A stretch of DNA of 64,000 bases from Asaia prunellae JCM 25354 (GTDB lineage: Bacteria; Pseudomonadota; Alphaproteobacteria; Acetobacterales; Acetobacteraceae). How positions within the stretch are numbered: position 1 is the stretch's first letter; every line of letters begins with the position of its first letter. A model generated the notes under the pieces. It was given only the letters and a program-made list of their open reading frames with translations, was not told where the DNA came from and ran no database searches. This document shows positions 38,901 to 46,593 of the stretch, piece after piece. The stretch is taken from NCBI RefSeq assembly GCF_000613885.1, contig NZ_BAJV01000006.1, positions 124,001 through 188,000 on the forward strand, in the 5' to 3' direction. The position numbers and the translations under genes were made by a program.

Positions 38901-39206
38901 GTTGATGTCACGGGAAAGGTCAAACTGCAGAATGATGCGTGCCTGATTGACCATCGATTGCGAGGTCATTTCCGACAGTCCCGCAATGGCCCCCAGATGG
39001 CGTTCAAGCGGGGCGGCAATGGTGCTGGCAATCTCGGTGGGGGAGCCACCGGATTGTTGTGCCTGCACCATGATCACCGGCATATCCACATTGGGCAGAT
39101 CGGCTACGGGCAGCAGCCTGTAGGCCAGAATTCCTGCAATCAGCATTGCGACGGTCATGAGCGAAGTCGCGACCGGTCGCAGGATGAAAGGGCGGGTGAT
39201 ATTCAC
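35928..39206 (-). CDS. RND efflux pump, MdtC-like inner-membrane subunit
   Basis: 1092 residues, intact, with twelve predicted membrane segments and two large periplasmic loops. HAE1-type signatures include [19 protein letters not shown] (the DD pair of segment 4), FPDEDTGLMMG and [20 protein letters not shown]. It overlaps its upstream pump gene and downstream channel gene by four bases each (ATGA). Two non-identical pumps in one operon resemble MdtB/MdtC, which work as a heterotrimer. A Ser/Gly-rich insertion sits in the second periplasmic loop. Substrates are unknown. Confidence 0.93.
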   Translation of the reverse strand: MNITRPFILRPVATSLMTVAMLIAGILAYRLLPVADLPNVDMPVIMVQAQQSGGSPTEIASTIAAPLERHLGAIAGLSEMTSQSMVNQARIILQFDLSRDINGAARDVEAALQAARADLPTTLRTNPSYQKANPNGAPILVMALTSPTKTPAMLYDQATNVLQQQLSQVQGVGEVEVGGGALPAVRVEVNPLLLYKYGIGFEDVRAALASANAHTPKGFIDSNGFRFTLDTNDQAEKAQAYRDLIIAYRNARPVRLSSVAEINDSVENLRTLGVYNGQRAVVGLVFAQAGANVVKTTDEIKARLPLIRAALPPDIDLHIAVDRSKTIRAALDDTKLTLILAVVLVVLVVLVFLQSAPAILVPAIVVPTSIIATFAVMKLMGYQLDNMSLMALTISTGFVVDDAIVVLENITRYLEQGLSPLKAALTGAGEVAFTVVSITLSLIAVFVPIILLGGIAGRLFHEFAMTISITLVISMFLSLSLTPMICALLLRQAKENHQRARIAIWLDRQITRITDSYVVSLDWSLRHRWLMLLSLPLTLVIAAALFVKMPKGFFPDEDTGLMMGHIMGDESSSFSQMSSKTYEVAKTVSQDRDVESIVGFLGGRQANQANLFASLKDKLVRNDTVTQTIERLGHKFRKMVGAEVFFMAPGAVRAGARGGNASYQYALQGPDADELFALTPKVVEAFQKLPELMDVSSDLAEGGAALDVKINRDLSSRFQITPQLVSNILYDAYGQRAASVIYKPINQYRVIMEAAPRFWKDPTSLNQVWISTSGGTASGSVASNRIRVVTTATEASSVSTAATNYQNQMANSLAGGSNASSGSAVATSSETMVPLSLTSHILPGTTALSVNHQGQSVATTISFNLRQGVSLGDAVTAINTALVKLHVPSDIQGGFAGNAALFQKSVNDEPLLILAALAAVYIVLGILYESLVHPITILSTLPSAGVGAILALQISGEEFSLIAMIGVILLIGIVKKNAIMLIDFAMQAQREGASPEEAIRMASALRFRPIIMTSLAAALGAVPLIIANGYGAELRRPLGISILGGLVVSQALTLYSTPAVFLTLDAMGRAVKRRLFSFFAFFRPRHQDQIQG

Positions 39207-42200
39207 TCGCCACTCTGTTCAGCAAGGCGCTCGGACATGCTGCGCAATCCGAAACGGCGGCGCGTACCGACTGCAATGCGATCCATCATCAGATAGATGA
39301 CAGGTGTCGTGAACAAGGTCAGAAGCTGCGATAACAGCAGCCCCCCCACAATCGCGACACCAAGCGGGCGTCGCAGCTCCGAGCCGACGCCATGACCCAG
39401 CACAAGTGGCAGCGCACCAAAGAATGCCGCCAGAGTTGTCATGAGGATCGGGCGGAAACGCAGCAAGGCGGCCCTACGGATGGCATCCAGTGGCGCAAGC
39501 CCGTCCAGACGCTCGGCTTCGAGTGCGAAGTCGATCATCATGATGGCGTTTTTCTTCACGATGCCGATCAGCAATACAATGCCGATGATGCCCATCACAT
39601 CCAGATCCATGCCACAGAGAAGGAGCGCCAGAAGGGCTCCTATGGCTGCTGAAGGCAGGGTGGAGAGAATGGTAACGGGGTGGATGAAGCTCTCATACAG
39701 CACGCCGAGCACAATATAGACCGCAAGAAGTGCCGCGATGACCAGATAAAGCTCATTGCTGAGCGATGAGCGGAAAGCTGCTGCGGTACCCTGAAATGCA
39801 CTCTGGAAGGCTGGTGGCAGGCCAATGCTTGAAGCCGCATGATCGATGGCGTTCGTCGCTGCCCCGAGTGAGTAACCCTCGGCGACGTTGAACGAGATCG
39901 TGGTTGCCGGGAACTGCCCGAAATGGGTGATCAGGAGGGGGGCGAGCCCCTTGGTGATGGTTGTCACCTGATGAAGCGGCACGAGCCCGGAGGTTGGCAG
40001 GCGCGTCGGACCCGAGGAGCTCTGTCCGGCCTCGCTCGAAATGCCCGGCAGATAAAGCTGGCTCAGACTTGCCAGATCGTGCTGGAAGCGCGGTTCGGTC
40101 TCAAGAATGACACGATACTGGTTGGACTGCGTGTAGATTGTCGAGATCTGACGTTGGCCATAGCTGTCATAGAGCAGATTATCGATGGTCTGAGGGGTGA
40201 TGGAGTAGCGTGCGCCATTGGTGCGGTCGAGATCGACATGGGCGACCAGACCTTCGGCCTGGAGGTCGGAGGTTACATCGGCAAGAGCCGGTTCGTTCTG
40301 CAACGCGGTCAGAAGTTTGGGCACCCAGATCTTGAAAGTGTCGTAATCCGGGTTTTCGAGAAGGAACTGGTATTGCGTTGCCGAAACCGTTGAATCAAGT
40401 GAGAGATCCTGCACAGGCTGCAGATAGAGACGAGCGCCGGGCGTCGAGCTGCCATTGGCAGCCAGGCGTGCAAGAATGGTCGACAAGCCACTTGTACGCT
40501 GTTCCAGCGGTTTGAGATTGATCAGCATGCGCCCGACATTGAGCGTCATGTTCTGACCATCGATACCCACGAAGCTCGAGACGCTGGCGACGTCAGGGTC
40601 TTTGAGCACTTCGGCAATGACCGCTTCCTGATGCTTCTTCATGCTGTCAAACGAAATGGCCTGTGCCATTTCTGTAATACCCTGCACCACGCCGGTATCC
40701 TGACGCGGGAAAAACCCCTTTGGAATGATCACTGCCAGTACAAAGGTCAGAATGAAGGTGCCGAGTGCCACGATGAGGGTGGCTGTCTGATAGCGCAGCA
40801 CCACATCAAGCCAGCGAGCATAGGTGGCGATAATGCGATCAATCCCGTTGCCGACGCGTGCAGCCAGACGCTGGAAACGCGTGCTGGCATGTTCGTCATG
40901 CGCACGTTCGCTGAGCAGGCGGGCGCACATCATCGGCACGAGGGTGATGGAGACGATGGCCGAGATCACGATGGTGATGGCGAGCGTCATGGCGAACTCG
41001 TGGAACAGGCGCCCCACGACATCGCTCATGAACAGCAGCGGAATCAGCACGGCAATCAGCGAGACCGTCAGCGAGATGATGGTGAAGCCGATTTCCTGCG
41101 ATCCCTTGACGGCGGCTGTGTAACGATCCTCGCCCATCTCGATGTAGCGCGCGATATTCTCGATCACGACGATGGCGTCATCGACCACGAAGCCTGTGGA
41201 AATCGTCAGGGCCATCAGCGACAGATTATCGAGCGAGAAATCAAGCAGATACATGACGGCCAGCGTGCCTATCAGTGAGAGCGGTACGCTGAGACTTGGG
41301 ATAATGGTGGCCGGGACGTTGAACAGGAAGACGAAAATCACCGCGACAACCAGAATCATGGCCATGGCCAGTTCGAATTCCACATCCGATACAGAAGCGC
41401 GAATGGTGGTGGTTCGGTCGGTCAGGGGCGTGATCTCGATACCGGGCGGCAATGTCTTGCGCAGCTCGGGCAGTACGGCCAGAACGTTATCGACCACCGA
41501 GATCACATTGGCGCCTGGCTGACGCTGCACATTGAGGATGAGAGCCGGGGTCTTGTCTGACCAGGCCGCAAGCTGGTCATTCTCTGGTCCCTGAACCACG
41601 GTCCCGACATCGCGCAGGCGGATAGGACCGTTATTCTGATAGGCAATGATCTGGTTCATCAGCTGATCGACAGAGGATATCTGACCGTCGATACGCAGCG
41701 TCGTCGAGCGATGCGGTCCGTCAAACGTGCCGGTAGGCGAATTGATATTGACTGTGCCGATGGTGGTACGAACCGTATCGATCGCGATACCATAGGAGGT
41801 CAGTTTGGGTATGTTGATCCGGACACGTATAGCCTTGCGATTGCCGCCTGAGAGCGTGACGAGACCCACCCCCGAAATCTGGCTGACACGCTGCTGCAGG
41901 CGCGTATTCACGTAATCCTGCACCTCGGTGAGCGGCAGGGTACGAGAAGTGATGCCGAGGGTAAGAACGGGTGTATCCGCCGGATTGACCTTGGCATAGA
42001 TCGGAGGCGCCGGAAGATCGGTCGGCAGGAGTGAATTCGACTGGTTGATAGCCGCCTGCACTTCCTGCTCGGCGATATCCATCGACATGTCGAGTCCGAA
42101 GCGCAGGGTGATGACCGATGCGCCACCGGAAGACTGGGACGTCATCTGGTCGAGGCCCGGCATCTGACCCAGCTGGGTCTCGAGCGGTGCCGTGACTGAG

Positions 42201-42381
42201 GTCGCCATCACATCCGGGCCTGCGCCCGGATAGAAGGTGGAAACCGTGATTGTCGGATATTCGACCTGAGGCAGAGCGAGATCGGTAGAAAGTGATAGCC
42301 AAGCAAACCGGTCAGCATGATCGCCAGCATCAGCAGCGACGTTGCGACCGGACGATCGATAAAGAGGCGTGACGGGTTCAT
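39203..42381 (-). CDS. RND efflux pump, MdtB-like inner-membrane subunit (frameshifted near N-terminus)
   Basis: The true start is the ATG at 42381 reading [20 protein letters not shown]. After about 34 codons the frame breaks near 42277: CCGATCTCGCTCTGCC on the coding strand should read CCGATCTCGGCTCTGCC, joining LPIS to [13 protein letters not shown]. With one G restored the protein is 1059 residues. [20 protein letters not shown] and [20 protein letters not shown] are HAE1 signatures. The next start overlaps its stop by four bases; its own start lies 8 bases after the adaptor stop. Confidence 0.91.
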
Positions 42382-42389
42382 GATCGGGC

Positions 42390-43685
42390 TTACTGCGCAG
42401 GCTTGGCGGCGGGAGCGGTATCGGTCTTGCTGTCGCCCTTGTCGGCCGTGTCTGCAGGAATACTGACCTTTGCGCCGGGACGCAGATGGTTCGTGCCATC
42501 GGTCACCACCCGTTCACCCAGTTTGAGACCGGATTTGATCACTGTCACGTCATTGCTGGCAATGCCGGTTGTGACGTTGCGCATCTCAACGGTGTTGTCA
42601 TCCTTGACGACATAGACGAACTGGCCTTCAGGCCCGGTCTGGAGCGCGTTGGACGAGAGAAGGATCACGTCATGCAACGTATCAACCAGCAGGCGTGCAT
42701 TCACGAACTGGTTCGGAAAGAGATGCTCGTCCTCATTCGAGAAGATGGCGCGCATACGAACCGTGCCGGTTGCGGTATCAATCTGGCTATCGACCGCCTT
42801 GACCGTGCCACTTGCAATCCTGTTGAGATTGGCACTGTCCCATGCCTCGACAGGCAGCTCACCGACCTTGCGCAGGCGGTCCATAACCTGGGGCAGCTGA
42901 TCCTGTGGCAGGGTGAAGATGACCGAAATCGGTTGCATCTGTGTGAGAATCGTCAGTCCGCCTGACTGCCCTGCAGCAAAATAGTTACCCATATCCACAG
43001 CGCGAATACCTACGCGCCCATCAACAGGGGCGATAATATGGCAGTAATAGAGGTTCAGGCGGGCATTATCGACATTGGCCTGGTCCAGTTTGACCGTACC
43101 TTCGAGCTGCTGAACCTTGTACTGGGCGTCGATAGCCGTCATGGCAGCAATCGAGTTCTGTTTGATCAGTTTGTCGTAGCGGCCGGCATTGATTCGCGCA
43201 TCGGCAAGCTGGGCCTGATCCTGCTTGAGTGTGCCGAGCTGCTGTTCGAGCGCGACCTGATAAGGACGCGGATCGATCAGAACCAGTTCATCACCCGCCT
43301 TGACGTGCTGACCTTCCTTGAAAGCCACATTCATGATGTAGCCACTCACACGCGCCTGTACCGTCACGTTGGTAATGGGTACGACCGTACCCAGCTCGGT
43401 CAGGATCTCAGGCATGTCGCCCGTCTTGACGACGGCAACGGCGACGGGGCTGGCGGTGGCATTGCGCTGTGCGCTGGCAGTGCCCTTGTGGGTGCCGCGC
43501 CCGGCATGGCGGGTTGTGCTGTGCGGACGCAGGAAGGCGACGGCAAGAAGCAGAACGATCGCTCCGCCAATCACGAAGAGCAGGCGGCGTCTGCGGCGCG
43601 GTTTACCCGTTGCGGGTGAAACTGAGGCATGGGGCGCAGTATGGCGCGCAGGCTGGGTCCGGTCCGGGCCCGTCTGGTCAGTCAT
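42390..43685 (-). CDS. RND efflux periplasmic adaptor, MdtA-like
   Basis: 431 residues from ATG 43685 ([10 protein letters not shown]). An N-terminal basic stretch and membrane anchor (about residues 27-52) precede the barrel-sandwich halves [20 protein letters not shown] and [20 protein letters not shown]. The C-terminal tail is rich in Ala, Lys and Asp. A TTG 24 bases upstream is in frame but the ATG has a nearby GGAAG and a better N-terminus. First gene of the minus-strand operon adaptor, pump, pump, channel. Confidence 0.92.
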   Translation of the reverse strand: MTDQTGPDRTQPARHTAPHASVSPATGKPRRRRRLLFVIGGAIVLLLAVAFLRPHSTTRHAGRGTHKGTASAQRNATASPVAVAVVKTGDMPEILTELGTVVPITNVTVQARVSGYIMNVAFKEGQHVKAGDELVLIDPRPYQVALEQQLGTLKQDQAQLADARINAGRYDKLIKQNSIAAMTAIDAQYKVQQLEGTVKLDQANVDNARLNLYYCHIIAPVDGRVGIRAVDMGNYFAAGQSGGLTILTQMQPISVIFTLPQDQLPQVMDRLRKVGELPVEAWDSANLNRIASGTVKAVDSQIDTATGTVRMRAIFSNEDEHLFPNQFVNARLLVDTLHDVILLSSNALQTGPEGQFVYVVKDDNTVEMRNVTTGIASNDVTVIKSGLKLGERVVTDGTNHLRPGAKVSIPADTADKGDSKTDTAPAAKPAQ

Positions 43686-43787
43686 CTCTTCTCGTCTTCC
43701 ATCACCCAAATCCAGGCGCGATCACATGCACGTTCTGGTGTCTGAGACATACGTTATTTGCGGCTGCCCTATCATGACGTCAGCTAA

Positions 43788-43815
43788 ATTCTAGTTCAAT
43801 GACGAAACAATTCAA
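43788..43815 (-). promoter_or_regulatory. Candidate promoter of the MdtABC-like operon
   Basis: Read on the minus strand, TTGAAT (43815-43810) and TAGAAT (43793-43788) are 16 bases apart. A TGACGTCA palindrome (43775-43782) lies just inside the transcript and could be an operator. No regulator gene is adjacent. Confidence 0.45.
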
Positions 43816-43950
43816 AACACACTGCGTTACGTTACATCGCCGCATGGTTATCCGACATTGTGTATGGTCGAAAGAAACCGATTTGCTTATGCGTCGTTGC
43901 TCTTATCATCGCGGATGTTTCAGTGTCCGTTCAGTGAAAGGATTATGACA

Positions 43951-44244
43951 ATGGCCGATGCAACAGAAAACAAGGCTGAAGGTCTCCTCGACGAAGCCAA
44001 AGGCCGCCTCAAGGATGCAGCTGGCGGTCTGACGGGTGATGCCAAGCTTCAGGCTCAGGGCAAGGTTGACCAGCTTTCCGGCATGGCACAGCAGGAGTTT
44101 GCAGATCTCTACGATGATGCCGAGACCACGCTCGAAAAGGCAACAGCCTTCGTGCAGGATCGTCCGCTGATTTCACTCAGTGTTGCCATTCTGGTGGGTA
44201 CCATTCTCGGAGCACTGTTCTTCGGACGTTCGAAGAAGAAATAA
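43951..44244 (+). CDS. CsbD-like stress protein with C-terminal membrane segment
   Basis: 97 residues from ATG 43951, which has good spacing from GAAAGGA; the ATG at 43945 is too close, and longer forms add unrelated residues. The N-terminal half NKAEGLLDEAKGRLKDAAGG and GDAKLQAQGKVDQLSGMAQ is CsbD-like and highly charged. The C-terminal RPLISLSVAILVGTILGALF ending GRSKKK is a membrane segment like that of ElaB/YqjD (DUF883) proteins. The combination suggests a membrane-tethered general stress protein. It is divergent from the efflux operon. Confidence 0.82.
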   Translation: MADATENKAEGLLDEAKGRLKDAAGGLTGDAKLQAQGKVDQLSGMAQQEFADLYDDAETTLEKATAFVQDRPLISLSVAILVGTILGALFFGRSKKK

Positions 44245-44270
44245 TACCGGTTTTTCATACGGTATTTCGG

Positions 44271-44300
44271 AAGGGGATCGCAGTGACGCGGTCCCCTTTC
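44271..44300 (+). terminator. Terminator after the CsbD-like gene
   Basis: AAGGGGA (44271-44277) pairs with TCCCCTT (44292-44298), with further inner pairing and a short T-rich tail (TTTCTTCG). It isolates the rnhB-ccrM unit from the stress gene. Confidence 0.75.
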
Positions 44301-44330
44301 TTCGTATTGAGGAAAGAAAAACGGATCAGG

Positions 44331-44397
44331 GAGTCGTGCCAGGGGTTTACAGCTCGATTCGAGTGATTCAAAAGCGATTCGTGTGACTGTGCGACTC
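44331..44397. promoter_or_regulatory. Cluster of five GANTC sites upstream of rnhB-ccrM
   Basis: GANTC, the CcrM recognition sequence, occurs at 44331 (GAGTC), 44356, 44365 and 44376 (GATTC) and 44393 (GACTC), that is five times in 67 bases; about 0.2-0.3 would be expected by chance at this base composition. The last site is 46 bases before the rnhB start. In Caulobacter, methylation of GANTC sites in the ccrM promoter represses it. A similar feedback here is inferred. Confidence 0.8.
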
Positions 44398-44443
44398 GGA
44401 CAGTCTGGTTCATTTTCTTTCGTCAAGGATCCTGCGGCCGCCC

Positions 44444-45085
44444 ATGCCAGACTATGCTCTTGAATTTGCCAATGGGGCACCATTGAGGAGTGTAGTCGGG
44501 CTCGATGAGGTCGGGCGCGGCCCTCTTGCCGGACCGGTCATCGCAGCGGCGCTGCTTTTCATGACGCCGCCTGCCGAAGATCTGGCGTCCATGATTGATG
44601 ATTCGAAAAAACTGACAGCCAGACGACGCGACGCGGCCTACAGGGCCCTGATGCAAACCGCTTCGGTGCGTATCGGTCTCGGTGCGGCTTCGGTAGCAGA
44701 AATCGGGACCATCAATATAGGCAAGGCGTGTCACCTCGCCATGCAACGCGCTTTGCACCATCTTGGCATGATGCCGGATTGTGCTCTGGTTGATGGTAAC
44801 CGTCTTCCCGATCTGGAATGCCCTGCCATTGCTGTCGTGGGGGGCGATCGTAAAAGTCTGTCGATTGCCGGTGCGTCGATCATTGCCAAGGTTACACGTG
44901 ACCGGCTGATGGCGCGTCTTTCTGAACGGCACAATGCCTATGGCTGGGAAAAGAATGCCGGTTACGGCACGGCCCTGCACATGGCCGGTCTGCAAAAGGC
45001 CGGAGTTACTCCCCATCATCGACGCGAATTCGCGCCCATACGCGCCCATCTCGCTTGTGCAGTTCAACCGGCCGGAGCTATCTAA
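44444..45085 (+). CDS. rnhB: Ribonuclease HII
   Basis: 213 residues. RNase HII cuts RNA at single ribonucleotides embedded in DNA and at RNA-DNA hybrids. The catalytic acidic residues sit in VVGLDEVGRGPLAGPVIAAA (DE pair near residues 19-20), LVDGNRLP and GASIIAKVTRDR. A close ribosome-binding site is weak (AAGGA lies about 15 bases upstream). The stop overlaps the ccrM start by one base (TAATG), an arrangement found in several alphaproteobacteria. A GANTC cluster lies just upstream. Confidence 0.96.
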   Translation: MPDYALEFANGAPLRSVVGLDEVGRGPLAGPVIAAALLFMTPPAEDLASMIDDSKKLTARRRDAAYRALMQTASVRIGLGAASVAEIGTINIGKACHLAMQRALHHLGMMPDCALVDGNRLPDLECPAIAVVGGDRKSLSIAGASIIAKVTRDRLMARLSERHNAYGWEKNAGYGTALHMAGLQKAGVTPHHRREFAPIRAHLACAVQPAGAI

Positions 45086-46173
45086 TGCAGGATTTTCCCC
45101 TTGATCAGATCCTGTGCGGTGAATGCATCGACACGATGCGTGGTCTGCCTGATGCCAGCATCGACTGCATCTTTGCCGATCCCCCGTATAATCTCCAGCT
45201 GCGCGGTGAATTGCGTCGCCCTGATGAAAGTGTTGTCGATGGGGTCGATGATGCGTGGGACAAATTCGCCGATTACGCCACCTATGATAATTTCACGCGT
45301 GAATGGCTGGCCGAGGCGCGTCGTCTCCTGACCAAGGACGGCACAATCTGGGTGATCGGCTCCTATCATAATGTATTCCGGCTTGGCGCGATCATGCAGG
45401 ATCTCGGATTCTGGATCCTGAATGACATTATCTGGCGCAAGGCCAATCCGATGCCGAATTTTCGAGGGCGCCGTTTTACCAATGCGCATGAAACACTGAT
45501 CTGGGCGGCCCGTGGCCCTGAGAGCAAATATCGCTTCAATTACCAGGCCATGAAGGCGCTCAATGATGACATGCAGATGCGCAGTGACTGGTATCTGCCG
45601 CTCTGCACAGGCAATGAGCGCCTGCGCAATGCGCATGGCCTCAAACTGCATCCTACCCAGAAGCCAGAAAGCCTGCTTCATCGGGTACTGATTGCCTCCA
45701 CCGTGGTAGATGATGTTGTTCTTGATCCGTTCTCAGGAAGTGGCACAACAGCGGCCATGGCCAAACGCCTTGGCAGGCGCTTCATCGGTATTGAACGCCA
45801 CCCCGATTATATCGAAGCGGCTCGCGCTCGTGTCGAGGCTGAAGTGCGCCTTCCTGATGATCAGCTTGCCATTACCCCTGCCAAGCGGGAAATGCCGCGC
45901 ATTCCATTTGGCAGTTTTGTCGAACAGGGTGCGCTTCCTGCAGGCACTGAGCTCTTTGATCGTCAGCGGCGCGTCAGTGCGACAGTCATGCCCGATGGCA
46001 GTCTTGTTTCGGGTATCCATCGTGGTTCCATCCATAAAATGGGTGCAATCCTGACCAATGCCCCTTCCTGTAATGGCTGGACGTTCTGGTATTTCGAGCG
46101 AAAGGGTGAGGTGCTTCAGATCGATATTCTGCGCACTGAGCAGGCTCAGGCACCACTTCGCAATGTCGGGTAG
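45085..46173 (+). CDS. ccrM: Cell-cycle regulated GANTC adenine methyltransferase
   Basis: 362 residues from ATG 45085. A beta-class DNA N6-adenine methyltransferase: DCIFADPPYNLQLRGEL (catalytic DPPY) comes first, then the target-recognition region, then the cofactor motif LDPFSGSGTTAAMAKRLGRR. The C-terminal domain (about residues 270-355, from LFDRQRRVSATVMPDGSLVS) is the RAMA-type extension characteristic of CcrM and absent from simple restriction partners. There is no restriction endonuclease gene nearby. It is the second gene of an rnhB-ccrM operon and probably regulates itself through the GANTC cluster. Confidence 0.95.
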   Translation: MQDFPLDQILCGECIDTMRGLPDASIDCIFADPPYNLQLRGELRRPDESVVDGVDDAWDKFADYATYDNFTREWLAEARRLLTKDGTIWVIGSYHNVFRLGAIMQDLGFWILNDIIWRKANPMPNFRGRRFTNAHETLIWAARGPESKYRFNYQAMKALNDDMQMRSDWYLPLCTGNERLRNAHGLKLHPTQKPESLLHRVLIASTVVDDVVLDPFSGSGTTAAMAKRLGRRFIGIERHPDYIEAARARVEAEVRLPDDQLAITPAKREMPRIPFGSFVEQGALPAGTELFDRQRRVSATVMPDGSLVSGIHRGSIHKMGAILTNAPSCNGWTFWYFERKGEVLQIDILRTEQAQAPLRNVG

Positions 46174-46593
46174 CTATTCTGCGGGAGGGAGGATTCTGAC
46201 TGTCTCTCTCCGGAACAGGTAAACTGACACTTCATTTCATTCCGATTTTATAAGTATTCATACCGGAAAAAGCGTGTGGTTTGTCCTGTTTTATGGACGA
46301 TCATCTGTGGACGTCTGCAGAATATCCATCACTTCAGGATGGGTATTTGTTTGCAAACTATTTCCGGACATAATCTGAGAAAATATTCCGGAAAAAATGG
46401 CGAGCTCACGCGTTCATGCATGAGGTTCGCTTGTCGCTTTGTGTGCAGAGTGACCGACACGGTCCAGACAGCTCTCAGGGTTTCAAATCCCTGGACTCAA
46501 TGACAGGGCCGGGATTTGTTTTCCGGTTGTTGCCGCTGGTCGGATTGGCGTTACGGCGAGCCTCTGTTCGGATCTGAGGAGCATGAGGCGATC
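46174..46593 (+). other. 420-bp A+T-richer gap before the GH3 gene
   Basis: No convincing gene is present; a 75-codon open stretch at 46276-46503 has no recognisable sequence. GTTTGCAAAC (46349-46358) is a perfect 10-bp palindrome of the kind bound by LacI-family regulators. CCGGAAAAA recurs near 46264 and 46392. CAAATCCC (46483-46490) can pair with GGGATTTG (46511-46518) just before the gene. Base composition is lower in GC than the flanking genes. Confidence 0.4.

Noticed and set aside
43858-43950. N-terminal extension of the CsbD-like protein from ATG 43858
   Set aside because: The added residues are Cys- and Phe-rich and unlike CsbD; ATG 43951 has the ribosome-binding site.
46477-46494. 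CAGGG-TTTCAAAT-CCCTG resembling a tRNA T-arm, considered as a tRNA remnant or attachment site
   Set aside because: The loop has eight bases instead of seven, and no acceptor, D-arm or anticodon arm can be placed around it; no integrase nearby.
46276-46503. 75-codon open frame before the GH3 gene
   Set aside because: No ribosome-binding site, no recognisable sequence, Cys- and Arg-rich translation.
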